A stretch of 64,000 nt of DNA from Motiliproteus sp041586735 (GTDB taxonomy: Bacteria > Pseudomonadota > Gammaproteobacteria > Pseudomonadales > Balneatricaceae): NCBI GenBank assembly GCA_041586735.1, contig JBFGZQ010000007.1, forward strand, positions 116,248-180,247, written 5' to 3'. The notes under the pieces are model-generated. The model saw only the letters and a list, made by a program, of their open reading frames with translations. It ran no database searches and was not told the DNA's origin. This document shows, piece by piece, positions 1-8,099 of the stretch (its first letter is position 1; each line of letters opens with the position of its first letter). A program made the position numbers and the translations under genes.

Positions 1-1305
1 GTTTTTGTGTTGTCACGCGCCAACCGTAGTGCCAGAAATTTTGACTACGTGGTGGCGCAATTGGCGAGAGGCGAGCAACCCGATGTCGAGCGCATTACCA
101 AGGTGGGTTACCTGTATCGCACGACCGCCGTCTACGGCAGTGGCAAACTGGGGATGGCCGACTGGGAAAAAGTCCGCACTAAGCACAAAGATTTTGCCCG
201 TCCATTTGCCGGTGAGATGTTCGTCTGCTTGATGCTGCGTAACTTCAGCCTGCGCCAAGCCGAGCATATCGCTCGTCATCAGGCCCCGGAGACGTACCAG
301 CCCATGCGACCGGAGATCAAGCGTTACTTCGGTATTGGCAATTCAACCGGCCTGGGAATGGCGCCGTTTCTGGTCAATCACCCATTGCTGATCAATCGCT
401 GGATCGAAATGCGAGAACTGGCGCTGGCTCGGATTCGCATACTAGGTGAGGTCAACACCCGTGTTCATCAGGAGCTGAGCACGCTGATTGAACGCTGTGC
501 CCAGCATACTCGCGATACGGTCACCGAAGATGAGTGGCAGACGCACAACAATGCCCAGGTATTAGAGGATCTGGCGGCGTTGCAGCGCCATACCGCCAAC
601 GGCTTCGACAACTGGGACCGTTTGCTGCAGTGGAGTGAGGCGCACAACTCGCTACAAGGGCAAGAGCTGCTGGTGTCGATCATGCTGGAAATCTACCCTG
701 AGCTGGTTGATGAACTGGAGGACTTTCATGATGCCGAAGAGTTTCTCGATCTCGATCCGCTGATGCCGCTGCAGCAACTCAAAGCGGTGATCGAAACCCG
801 ATACGACTGGGCGCTGGCGACCGATTTCAATGCCGAAGGGGCACGTGAAACCTGCTGGTATCGTTCCGAAGAGAAGATGGAGCCGCGTCTAGGCAGTATT
901 GCCGATGAAGAAGCCAAGCAGAAGCAGATGGCGCTAGGTGTCGGCTATGCCGTCAGCAAGTGCTACCAGCAACTCTGCACCTATATGAATGACCACCCCG
1001 AGCATACCACCGCCCGCTTTATGGTGGCGCGTCCAAAAATGCGTGGCATCGTGCGGCGGATTCAAAGCATGAATCGCTGTATATACGGCGACATCCGCGC
1101 CAACCTGCTCGACCGACATGTTCTGCCGATGCATCTGCTGCGTTGCAAGCTGGCCTTCTTCGGCGTGGGTAAGTTCGATCCCCGGTCACGGCTATGGGTA
1201 CGCAATACCATGTTCCAGGGCGCGCCGTTACTGGAAGATATAGGTCAACCTTTTAGCGATGACTGGTTTATGCCACTGGCACCACTGCAATCGGGGCAGC
1301 ACTGA
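1..1305 (+). CDS. Hypothetical protein, 5' end outside the window
   Basis: The reading frame is open from the first base of the window, so the 434 codons seen are probably the C-terminal part of a longer protein; the GTG at position 7 has no ribosome site within the window. The protein looks soluble and largely helical, with no signal peptide or membrane segment. It contains the stretches VGYLYRTTAVYGSGK, GNSTGLGMAPFLVNHP and RANLLDRHVLPMHLL, which look like conserved blocks. I have the impression of similar uncharacterised proteins of about 450 residues in other Proteobacteria but cannot assign a function. The TGA stop overlaps the ATG of the next gene by one base (TGATG), so the two are translationally coupled and probably act together. 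Confidence 0.7.
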   Translation, partial: VFVLSRANRSARNFDYVVAQLARGEQPDVERITKVGYLYRTTAVYGSGKLGMADWEKVRTKHKDFARPFAGEMFVCLMLRNFSLRQAEHIARHQAPETYQPMRPEIKRYFGIGNSTGLGMAPFLVNHPLLINRWIEMRELALARIRILGEVNTRVHQELSTLIERCAQHTRDTVTEDEWQTHNNAQVLEDLAALQRHTANGFDNWDRLLQWSEAHNSLQGQELLVSIMLEIYPELVDELEDFHDAEEFLDLDPLMPLQQLKAVIETRYDWALATDFNAEGARETCWYRSEEKMEPRLGSIADEEAKQKQMALGVGYAVSKCYQQLCTYMNDHPEHTTARFMVARPKMRGIVRRIQSMNRCIYGDIRANLLDRHVLPMHLLRCKLAFFGVGKFDPRSRLWVRNTMFQGAPLLEDIGQPFSDDWFMPLAPLQSGQH

Positions 1306-2054
1306 TGAATATTTCGATGAACGAACTCAAAGCGTCGCTGCGTCGCTGCTTCGAAGCGTCTGGCTACTTTGTCGGTAACTATGAAGACGCTGCCAATATG
1401 GTTTTATGGCTGGAAAAGCACGGACTGCATGGTTTGCTAGAGCTTGAACGCGCGCTACCCTATATCAACGCAGATAAAGATAAGCCGCTGAGCAGTGTGG
1501 TCTATGAAGATAGTACCTCCGCCATTATCGACAGCCAGGGTCGCAGTGCGCTGAACTGTATCGCCGCAGCAGTTGACCTGGCGCATGCCAAGGCGCTGGA
1601 AAACGGCATCGCTACCGTGACCGTACATCACTGCCATAACCGGATGTTTATCCTCAAGGCGCTGACCGACAGGGGCCGCTGTGGTATCAGTGTCGCGGCT
1701 TACTGGCAGAATGGCAGCCAGACCGTGACCGAGCATGCCGCTGCGATCAAGGCGGGTGAACGCTATCCCAGCTACAGCGAAGCGCTGACCAACCTACCCG
1801 CCTGCATCGATGATAAACAAACCCTTACCATTATCTGCAGTTCAAGAGTCGATCTGATGGCGTCATTGCAGCAATCCAAGGGTAACCGCAATGCCCGCTA
1901 TATCAGCGCAGCCCAGGTGGCCGACAACAAACAGCGCAGTGTCGAGCAGGGTATCGAGATCGATCGCGATCTTTGGGACGAGATCAATCGGATCGGCACC
2001 GGGATCCTGGTTGAAAACAGCGAGTCATCCCGTCAGGGGGCTGGGGGGCGGTAG
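1305..2054 (+). CDS. DUF3726-like protein of unknown function
   Basis: A 249-residue protein whose ATG shares one base with the stop of the gene before it, so the pair is an operon. The N-terminal half (MNELKASLRRCFEASGYF, then a segment on closing the subset of ENYEDAA/VLWLEKHGL type) resembles, from memory, proteins annotated DUF3726. No signal peptide, membrane helix or catalytic motif is obvious. The C-terminal 50 residues are polar and the last ten (SSRQGAGGR) look disordered. The function is unknown; the coupling suggests the two products form a complex or act on one substrate. Confidence is high that this is a gene and moderate for the family name. Confidence 0.65.
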   Translation: MNISMNELKASLRRCFEASGYFVGNYEDAANMVLWLEKHGLHGLLELERALPYINADKDKPLSSVVYEDSTSAIIDSQGRSALNCIAAAVDLAHAKALENGIATVTVHHCHNRMFILKALTDRGRCGISVAAYWQNGSQTVTEHAAAIKAGERYPSYSEALTNLPACIDDKQTLTIICSSRVDLMASLQQSKGNRNARYISAAQVADNKQRSVEQGIEIDRDLWDEINRIGTGILVENSESSRQGAGGR

Positions 2055-2171
2055 CAGGCTGGCTAATGCTGGGAGCATGATGGGCTGTTGGCGCCAGGCC
2101 GTTATTTGGATCAGCATTACTGCGGGTTATCGCCGTTGCCTGGCGTGCTTATCTCCCTAGGTCCCTAAGCG

Positions 2172-3098
2172 TTATTGAAGGCAGTGCGCTTCGGGTTGTA
2201 ACGGTGAGAGTGGACAGTGTTCGCCTAAGGTTTCCAACAAGTTAATCTCCAGCGTTCGGGACATGGTACTCAGAGGCAGGTCGTTGGCTGACAATCCAAA
2301 AGGTTCTTCCAGCTCCTCACTGAGTGCGTCCAGACCAAAAAACGTATAGGCCACGATGGCGCAAAACAGCGGTGTGAACAGCCCCAAAGAGGACACCAGA
2401 CCGAAGGGTAACAGAAAGCAGAACAGGTAAGCGGTGCGGTGCACCAGCAGCATGTAGGCGAAGGGTAGCGGGGTGTTGTGAATCCGCTCGCAGGCTGCCA
2501 GCACTCCAGCCATCGAGGTGATCCGCTGATCGAGGCTCTGTACCAGAATATCCGAGAGCAGCTTCTTATTCCGACAAGCCCCTAGCTCACGACCCATCAG
2601 CCGCAGGATATAATCTGGCGAGTTTTTCGATTGTTGCAACCGAGGCTGATCCTGCGCATCGATGTATTTGTCAATGTCGTTACCGGGGTCAGATTGCCGC
2701 AGGTAGTGACGCAAGGCGTGCGTAAAAGCGATCGACAGGTGCACCAAACGTCGCTTAGCCTCGCGGCCTCCGGCATCCTGATCGTCGATAAAGGAGGTCG
2801 CCTGGCGTGCCAGGCTGCGAGCATCTACGATCAGTTGTCCCCACTGTTTGCGCGCTTCCCACCAGCGGTCATAACAAGCATTGTTGCGAAACCCCAAAAA
2901 TAACGATAACGCCACGCCAAGCAAGGCAAAGGCTGCAGGGGAGTAATTCGGAAAAACTGCCGGCAGGTAGTGCTGAGTCACCGCCACTAATACACCAAGC
3001 AGGGTGACACCTATAATCTGCGGAAAGATAAGTGGCAGAATAGAGCCACGCAGAATAAAGAACAGTTGAAAGGCATTGGGTTTGTCACGGACAATCAT
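2172..3098 (-). CDS. Bestrophin-family anion channel
   Basis: A 308-residue membrane protein of the bestrophin/RFP-TM (UPF0187, YneE-like) family, expected to form a pentameric anion channel in the inner membrane. The start MIVRDKPNAFQLFFILRGSI and the downstream FRNNACYDRWWEARKQWG block (about residues 71-88) are the family hallmark. Hydrophobic segments lie near residues 15-45, 55-72, 208-230 and 230-255, which fits the usual four-helix topology. Family length is about 300, so the gene is complete. It is convergent with the DUF3726-like gene and stands alone. Bacterial homologues have been studied as chloride- or cation-conducting channels; physiological role is usually unknown. The ATG has only a weak ribosome site. 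Confidence 0.85.
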   Translation of the reverse strand: MIVRDKPNAFQLFFILRGSILPLIFPQIIGVTLLGVLVAVTQHYLPAVFPNYSPAAFALLGVALSLFLGFRNNACYDRWWEARKQWGQLIVDARSLARQATSFIDDQDAGGREAKRRLVHLSIAFTHALRHYLRQSDPGNDIDKYIDAQDQPRLQQSKNSPDYILRLMGRELGACRNKKLLSDILVQSLDQRITSMAGVLAACERIHNTPLPFAYMLLVHRTAYLFCFLLPFGLVSSLGLFTPLFCAIVAYTFFGLDALSEELEEPFGLSANDLPLSTMSRTLEINLLETLGEHCPLSPLQPEAHCLQ

Positions 3099-3227
3099 AG
3101 GGGGCTCTGGAAGCGGGTTTAAGAAGCGAGTATAGAGAGAATTAACGCTTTTTTCTGGGCCGATTACGCCGCGCGCGGGGCGTTGTTGCTCCTGATCGAA
3201 GCTCTTAAGTTGTGCAGCGCTGCAGTG

Positions 3228-3959
3228 TTATTTCAGGTGGCGGGTGATGATTCGCTGCAGTTCACCGTCGTCGATGATCGCTTGCAAGCCGCGGTTGAAA
3301 GCGGAGATCTTTTGTTCGACATCAACCGTTTGTCGGGCAAACATAACATGGAGTGGGCTGCTGTTGAGGGCCGGCTCGAGTGCTTCGAGCCGACCGAGAT
3401 AAGCGGGGTTGCGGCTTATCAGATACTCGAACACATAGCGATCCATCACCAACAGATCGATACGTCCACCCGCCAGTTTCCTTATATTCAGGATCTCGCT
3501 GGTAGCGGTGTCTTTTTGGAGGAAGTCGGCGTCATCGAATGCCGCTGAGTAAGCGTTGTTGAGTACCGTGCCGATCCGATAGGGCTTGAGATCCTCCAGT
3601 GCCGTCCAGCTAATTCCGCGGCCCTTTTGTTGATATAGCCGCACCTCGCTCTGCATATAGCTAGCAGAGAAACGGAACTGTTCGGCTCTTTCATCTGTGC
3701 GGTAGGCGGTAGCCAGGGCGTCATGCGCGCCGTGTTTAAGCTCCAGGATCCCCCTGGACCAGGGCCGGGTCTTAAATTCAGTACGGTAGCCACCGCGAGC
3801 AAAGGCCTGGGTAATAATATCCGCTGCCATGCCGTAGTTAGGAAGGTGTTCGCCAAAGTAGGGGGGCCAGGGGGTATTGGCGATGCTCACCTTGGGAGGC
3901 GAGGCGAGGGCTCCGAGGTTCATATTGATGAGTAACAGCGCAATGAGAAGACGTTTCAT
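3228..3959 (-). CDS. Periplasmic solute-binding protein, family 3 type
   Basis: A 243-residue protein with a Sec signal peptide (MKRLLIALLLINMNLGALAS, cleavage probably after ALA) followed by a family-3 solute-binding fold: it opens with VSIANTPWPPYFGEHLPNYGMAADIITQAFARG and has YASASYMQSEV-like and GRIDLLVMDRYVFEYL segments typical of the bilobal amino-acid-binding proteins. There is no ABC permease or ATPase beside it, so it is an orphan binding protein. Such proteins may serve a distant transporter or a sensor. It starts four bases after the stop of the LysR gene, on the same strand, so the two are co-transcribed and probably translationally coupled; the regulator may control or sense the same solute. 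Confidence 0.75.
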   Translation of the reverse strand: MKRLLIALLLINMNLGALASPPKVSIANTPWPPYFGEHLPNYGMAADIITQAFARGGYRTEFKTRPWSRGILELKHGAHDALATAYRTDERAEQFRFSASYMQSEVRLYQQKGRGISWTALEDLKPYRIGTVLNNAYSAAFDDADFLQKDTATSEILNIRKLAGGRIDLLVMDRYVFEYLISRNPAYLGRLEALEPALNSSPLHVMFARQTVDVEQKISAFNRGLQAIIDDGELQRIITRHLK

Positions 3960-3963
3960 CGGC

Positions 3964-4932
3964 TTATCCCGCTTTGGCTATCTCTCCCTTTAGAAGAGTA
4001 TGGGGGTCAGGAAGAGTATGGGGGTCAGAGAGTGCATCCGCGAGCAGATTCCGCATGGTTTGGGCGGCTTTGGACAGCGGTTGGTTTTTTCGGGTGATGA
4101 TATGCAGCTGACGTTCGACCACCGGCTGGCATAGCTCACGATAGACGAGAGGTGGTTCGGTAAAGCGGGGCACGGTCTGTTCTGGCAGTGCGGTAATGGC
4201 TAGGCCCGCCTCGATGATACCGGCCATCGCCGCCATGGTCAGCACCTCATACTCGGGTGTATACACCGAATCGGGCAACCCTTCGGTGGCGTTGATCAGT
4301 ACGTTAATACCGGTATCCTGAGCCATGCCGGCAAAGGGGAAGTCTTTGAGCTTGCGCCAGGCGACGGGCCCTGTACCTTTTGCCAGCGGGTGATCGGGTA
4401 GACATACCAGGCCGAGACGGTCGCAAAATAGTGGTGTGTACTCAAGATCTGGATAATCTTCCCACTTGTTGCTCAGGCCAAAATCAGCCTCGCCACGGCG
4501 CACCTGGCGGTGGACGCCACGGGCGTTGTCATCACGCAGGTTAACCTTGATAGAGGGGTTGCTCAGCTTGAAACTTTCAATCGCCTTGGGCCGTAGTTTG
4601 ACTGCAATAGACGGTAGCACGGCAATTGAGACCATACCACTTCGTCTCAAGGCGGCGGTGTGTACTCCCATAATGGCGCTGTCAAAGTCGTCGATCAGCC
4701 GTTTGGCAACGGGTAGAAAGTCTTCACCGTCGGCAGAAAGGGTGACCTTGCGAGTGGTGCGGGCGAACAGTTCGACGCCGATCAGATCTTCAAGTTGATG
4801 GATGGTGATCGTCAGGGCCGGCTGGGATATCGACAGTTTATCGGCCGCCTGGGTAAAACTGCCCTTTTTCGCCACCGCCACAAAGGCGCGCAGATGGCGT
4901 AAATTTAATACCCTGCTTACGGTTACAGCCAT
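3964..4932 (-). CDS. LysR-family transcriptional regulator
   Basis: A 322-residue regulator with an N-terminal winged helix-turn-helix (about residues 10-70: LRHLRAFVAVAKKGSFTQAADKLSISQPALTI) and a C-terminal LysR substrate-binding domain (from about residue 95). It is about 15 residues longer than usual at the C-terminus because of a perfect in-frame 18-bp tandem duplication that repeats SDPHTLPDPHTLL near the end. It lies directly upstream of, and four bases from, the solute-binding protein gene. The ligand is unknown. No gene diverges close to it: the next gene upstream is rnfH, on the same strand. Confidence 0.85.
   Translation of the reverse strand: MAVTVSRVLNLRHLRAFVAVAKKGSFTQAADKLSISQPALTITIHQLEDLIGVELFARTTRKVTLSADGEDFLPVAKRLIDDFDSAIMGVHTAALRRSGMVSIAVLPSIAVKLRPKAIESFKLSNPSIKVNLRDDNARGVHRQVRRGEADFGLSNKWEDYPDLEYTPLFCDRLGLVCLPDHPLAKGTGPVAWRKLKDFPFAGMAQDTGINVLINATEGLPDSVYTPEYEVLTMAAMAGIIEAGLAITALPEQTVPRFTEPPLVYRELCQPVVERQLHIITRKNQPLSKAAQTMRNLLADALSDPHTLPDPHTLLKGEIAKAG
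3993..4028. repeat. Perfect 18-bp tandem duplication inside the LysR gene
   Basis: The 18-base unit GAAGAGTATGGGGGTCAG occurs at 3993-4010 and again at 4011-4028 without any mismatch. Because 18 is a multiple of three it adds six residues to the C-terminus of the LysR protein and does not break the frame. A perfect copy implies a recent slippage or duplication event. A second, unrelated 18-bp tandem duplication occurs at 26938-26973. Confidence 0.95.
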
Positions 4933-5067
4933 TTTATTATTCTCATTTGCAGCGCCTTCCCGTCAGCCAGCAATGCTGACATGACTAGTATAGTTGAGGC
5001 AGGGAAGAGGGGGCTATCTTCAATCAGTACGGCATAAGGTTTGAATACCCGAGCAACGACCGGTCGG

Positions 5068-5373
5068 CTAGTGCTGTTCTGCTGGACGCGCGGCCAAAGA
5101 CTCGATCTCTGTCAGCCCTTTGGGCAGCTGCTTTGGATCAGCGCTGATGGGTTCGTAGATCTCGACTCGATCGCCACACTGCAGCTGTTTGTCTAGCTTG
5201 GTGAATCGGCCGAAGATGCCGGTCTTGTAGCGGTTGAGGTCGAGCAGAGGGAAACGCTCCACTAATCCTGAACAGATGATCGCATCTTTGACCGTACTGC
5301 CTGGGGCCAGGCTCAGTTTAAGCCACAACGGTTTCTCGGGGTTAGCAAAAATCACACTGATCTGCAGTTGCAT
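5068..5373 (-). CDS. rnfH: RnfH family protein
   Basis: A 101-residue protein with the RnfH (UPF0125) beta-grasp, ubiquitin-like signature: QISVIFANPEKPLWLKLSLAPGSTVKDAI, GIFGRFTKLDKQLQCGDRVEIYEPISADPK. Length matches the family (about 90-105). It is the last gene of the rnf operon, about 100 bases downstream of rnfE. RnfH is named from the Rhodobacter nitrogen-fixation rnf operon; its molecular role is not established and in many genomes it is away from rnf. A ribosome site (AGAGGAA) precedes the ATG. Confidence 0.88.
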   Translation of the reverse strand: MQLQISVIFANPEKPLWLKLSLAPGSTVKDAIICSGLVERFPLLDLNRYKTGIFGRFTKLDKQLQCGDRVEIYEPISADPKQLPKGLTEIESLAARPAEQH

Positions 5374-5479
5374 GGTCTTGTTCCTCTGATCTTTTTTTAT
5401 GTAGCTATTTTTATCAGGTTTTGATTGATTACTCCAATATAAAAAACCAAAGTATTAATTAGTCTTGATTATAAATTGT

Positions 5480-6130
5480 CTAGGCGGATTTCTGCTGTAC
5501 AGCGCGCTCCAGCAACCGTTTTGCTGCGATCAGCAGTCCCAGAGCCAGAAAGCCGCCAGGAGGTAGCAGCATCAACAATAATCCCTGATCGGCTGCAAAC
5601 AGGGTGATTTCGATACCGCTGAATGCTGGGCCTAACAGCAGGCCGGCGTGGGCGAAGAGGGTGCCGCTGCCCAGTACTTCTCGAACCGCACCCAGCAGCA
5701 CTAGGGCTAAGGTGAAGCCGAGCCCCATCATCAGGCCATCCAGCAGGGCGGGTAGTAGCGGGTGGCGGAAGGCGAAGGCTTCAGCCCGTCCTAGAATCAT
5801 GCAGTTGGTCACGATAAGAGGGATGAACAGCCCCAGCACTTTGTGCATTTCATGAACCCAAGCGTTCATCGCAAGATCGACCAAGGTGACTAGGGTGGCG
5901 ATAATCAGAATGAAGATGGGGATGCGTACCTCTTTACTGATCAGCTTGCGGCAGAGTGAGACCAGCAGGCTGGAGCAGAGCATCACCACCGTCGAGGCCA
6001 GGCCCATACCGAGACCGTTAGTGGCGGTGCTGGTGACGGCCAGTAACGGGCACAGGGCCAGAAATTGCGAGAAAACCACATTGTTGTACCACAGGCCATC
6101 GCCAATGATCTGTCTATAAGAGGGGGTCAT
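5480..6130 (-). CDS. rnfE: Rnf complex subunit E
   Basis: Integral membrane subunit of the Rnf ferredoxin:NAD+ oxidoreductase, paired with RnfA around a membrane [2Fe-2S] cluster. I place the start at ATG 6130 (MTPSYRQIIGDGLWYNNVVFSQ), giving 216 residues; the open frame runs upstream to 6274 but that extension is low-complexity sequence lying inside rnfG. Six hydrophobic segments follow, with the conserved VVFSQFLALCPLLAVT and VTNCMILGRAEAFA blocks that hold the cluster cysteines (LCPLL and TNCMILG). The start overlaps the end of rnfG by 17 bases. The sequence FAADQGLLLMLLPPGGFLALG near the C-terminus is typical. The subunit is complete. Confidence 0.93.
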   Translation of the reverse strand: MTPSYRQIIGDGLWYNNVVFSQFLALCPLLAVTSTATNGLGMGLASTVVMLCSSLLVSLCRKLISKEVRIPIFILIIATLVTLVDLAMNAWVHEMHKVLGLFIPLIVTNCMILGRAEAFAFRHPLLPALLDGLMMGLGFTLALVLLGAVREVLGSGTLFAHAGLLLGPAFSGIEITLFAADQGLLLMLLPPGGFLALGLLIAAKRLLERAVQQKSA

Positions 6131-6860
6131 GGGCGTCCTCCAGCGGCGGGTAGTGGGTGCTTGGGTCTGTTGTCTCTGAGGTGGCGGATTCAAGCGCTGC
6201 CAGTGGCTTTGGTACAATCGGTAGCAGTAATAGCCGTTGTTGCTGTTCGAACCATTGCAACCCCGCCTTGACACCGAGAATCACCGCCTTCGGGGTGATG
6301 GTGGCTCCGGTAAATTGATCGAACTGCCCCCCCTGTTTTTTGACCGTCCATTGGGAGGGCGTAGGGTTATCCAGTGAGCGCCCTGTAAAGCTCTCGATCC
6401 AATCCGATTTGGCCCGCTCTAACTTGTCTCCTAGGCCGGGGGTTTCTTTGTGGCTCAGCACACGAACCCCTAGCAACTTGCCGTTAGGATCGACGCCTAG
6501 CAGCAGCTGAATTGGCCCTCCGTAACCCCCTGGAGCCACCTGCCGAAAGGCCAGGGCGCGGATCTCTCCCTGTCGGGTGGCTCGGTAAACTCTCAGCAGC
6601 CCGTCTGGGGTCGGCGAGTTTATGGGGTCGGTCTTGATAAGCAGCGGACTCGCCAGCAAGTCGTTATCATAGCCAGCGTCGGGGATCACCTGTCCCAACG
6701 AGGCTTGCAGGTCCTCTGCCAGCCGTTCGGCAATGGCGGATTTAGTGACCTGGTGCATCCCGCTCAGTAACGAGGTGGCTAGCAATGCCGTGGCGCCCAG
6801 CAGCAAGCCGGGATAGCTTAAGCGAGCCTGTAACGGCTTTGTCTTGATGGGGATATTCAT
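6114..6860 (-). CDS. rnfG: Rnf complex subunit G (covalent FMN)
   Basis: Membrane-anchored flavoprotein of the Rnf complex: one N-terminal transmembrane helix (about residues 16-36) then a periplasmic FMN-binding domain. The covalent flavin site is the TGAT motif in FTGATITPKAV (about residues 181-191), where the second Thr carries FMN in characterised RnfG. The SHKETPGLGDKLE block is also typical. At 248 residues it is slightly longer than the usual 205-220, with a Ser/Thr/Pro-rich tail of about 35 residues after LPIVPKPLAALES. The start overlaps the end of rnfD in an ATGA arrangement, so translation is coupled. Confidence 0.93.
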   Translation of the reverse strand: MNIPIKTKPLQARLSYPGLLLGATALLATSLLSGMHQVTKSAIAERLAEDLQASLGQVIPDAGYDNDLLASPLLIKTDPINSPTPDGLLRVYRATRQGEIRALAFRQVAPGGYGGPIQLLLGVDPNGKLLGVRVLSHKETPGLGDKLERAKSDWIESFTGRSLDNPTPSQWTVKKQGGQFDQFTGATITPKAVILGVKAGLQWFEQQQRLLLLPIVPKPLAALESATSETTDPSTHYPPLEDAHDPLL

Positions 6861-8089
6861 GCGTTGTCTACCGATCCTGTTGTCTGGGTGGATGCGGTCG
6901 ATGCTGGAGGGGTCGTTAATCCCGCAGAGGGGCTGATCTTGTTGCGCTTTAACCCCTTGATACGGCGTGTAAAACGCAGGGTAAAAGGCTCGGAGATCGG
7001 CTTACCGCTGAGGGTGCAGCCATAGCGTCGGGGCCTGATATAGTGATCAATTAATGGTGTCAGGGCGTTCATCAGTAACACGGCAAAAGCCACCCCTTCG
7101 GGATAGCCTCCCCAGGTACGGATGATGTAAATAAGTAGCGCGCAGCCTGCGCCAAAGAGCAACTGACCCTGGGTGGTGCAGGGGCTGGTCACAGGGTCGG
7201 TAATGATAAAGAAGGCCGTCAACATCACGCCACCCGCTGTTAAGTGGAGCAGTGGGTGGCTGTAACTTTCGGGATCGAGCAGGTAGAAACTTGTCGAGAC
7301 CAGCGTCAGCGTACCCAGCATGCTGACCGGCAACTGCCAGTTGATAATACGCTGATAGAGCAGATAGAGACCGCCGGCGGCGATCAGTAGTGTTGAGGTT
7401 TCTCCTAGGCTGCCGGGGGCTCTACCCAGCAACATCCCGTCTGCCCAATGGCTAGACAGTTCTGCAGAAAACAGCGGATTGGTTGCGAAAACCTGGGTCA
7501 GTCCCAGGCCTTGAGCTAGCTCTGTTTTGACCACGCCCAATAGCGTGGCGCTGCTGTAAGCATCGATGCTACCGCTGTGACGGCTGCTGTCGAGAAAGGT
7601 GATCTGGAGAGCGTCAAAAAACCCAGGGGCTGGGCTTGATAATAACGCTGTTGGGGTGATCCAGGTGGTCATCTCTACGGGAAAGGACAGCAGTAGAGCG
7701 ACCCGTGCAAGCATCGCCGGATTAAAAGGATTTTGGCCGATGCCACCAAATACCTGTTTGCCCAGGATAACCGCGAAACCCGATCCAAAAACGGCGATCC
7801 ACCAGGGAGCCCAGGGCGGTAAACTCAGCGCCAGCAGTAGCGCGGTTAGCAGGCCTGAACCATCCATCAGAAACGTTTTAATCGGTTTGCCCATCCAGCG
7901 CAGGCAGAGCGTTTCAAATATGATCGCGCTCAGCAGGCACAGTGCGATCAGATTCAGGCTGGGCCAGCCGAATTGATAAATGGCGAACAGGGTCGCTGGA
8001 ACTAAAGCGGCGATGACGCTGCCCATCAATGACGGTACTTTACCGGGGTTACGCACATGAGGTGCGGCTTGAGGGATGCTGATTTTCAT
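6857..8089 (-). CDS. rnfD: Rnf complex subunit D (covalent FMN, ion-translocating)
   Basis: A 410-residue NqrB/RnfD-family membrane protein with about nine to ten hydrophobic segments. The family block GKQVFGGIGQNPFNPAMLARVALL lies near residues 110-135. The flavinylation site is probably the Thr in AYSSATLLG (about residue 178), compared with SGAT in most relatives: the Gly is Ser here. After the last helix there is a 60-residue polar tail (RRIKGLKRNK...TTGSVDNA), longer than usual. A ribosome site (AAAGGG) precedes the ATG and rnfC ends ten bases upstream. Confidence 0.92.
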   Translation of the reverse strand: MKISIPQAAPHVRNPGKVPSLMGSVIAALVPATLFAIYQFGWPSLNLIALCLLSAIIFETLCLRWMGKPIKTFLMDGSGLLTALLLALSLPPWAPWWIAVFGSGFAVILGKQVFGGIGQNPFNPAMLARVALLLSFPVEMTTWITPTALLSSPAPGFFDALQITFLDSSRHSGSIDAYSSATLLGVVKTELAQGLGLTQVFATNPLFSAELSSHWADGMLLGRAPGSLGETSTLLIAAGGLYLLYQRIINWQLPVSMLGTLTLVSTSFYLLDPESYSHPLLHLTAGGVMLTAFFIITDPVTSPCTTQGQLLFGAGCALLIYIIRTWGGYPEGVAFAVLLMNALTPLIDHYIRPRRYGCTLSGKPISEPFTLRFTRRIKGLKRNKISPSAGLTTPPASTASTQTTGSVDNA

Positions 8090-8099
8090 GATGGCCCTT

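Noticed and set aside
5480..6274. Extended RnfE start at 6274, adding 48 residues
   Set aside because: The extension is low-complexity, lies inside rnfG and lacks the family beginning; ATG 6130 starts the canonical sequence.
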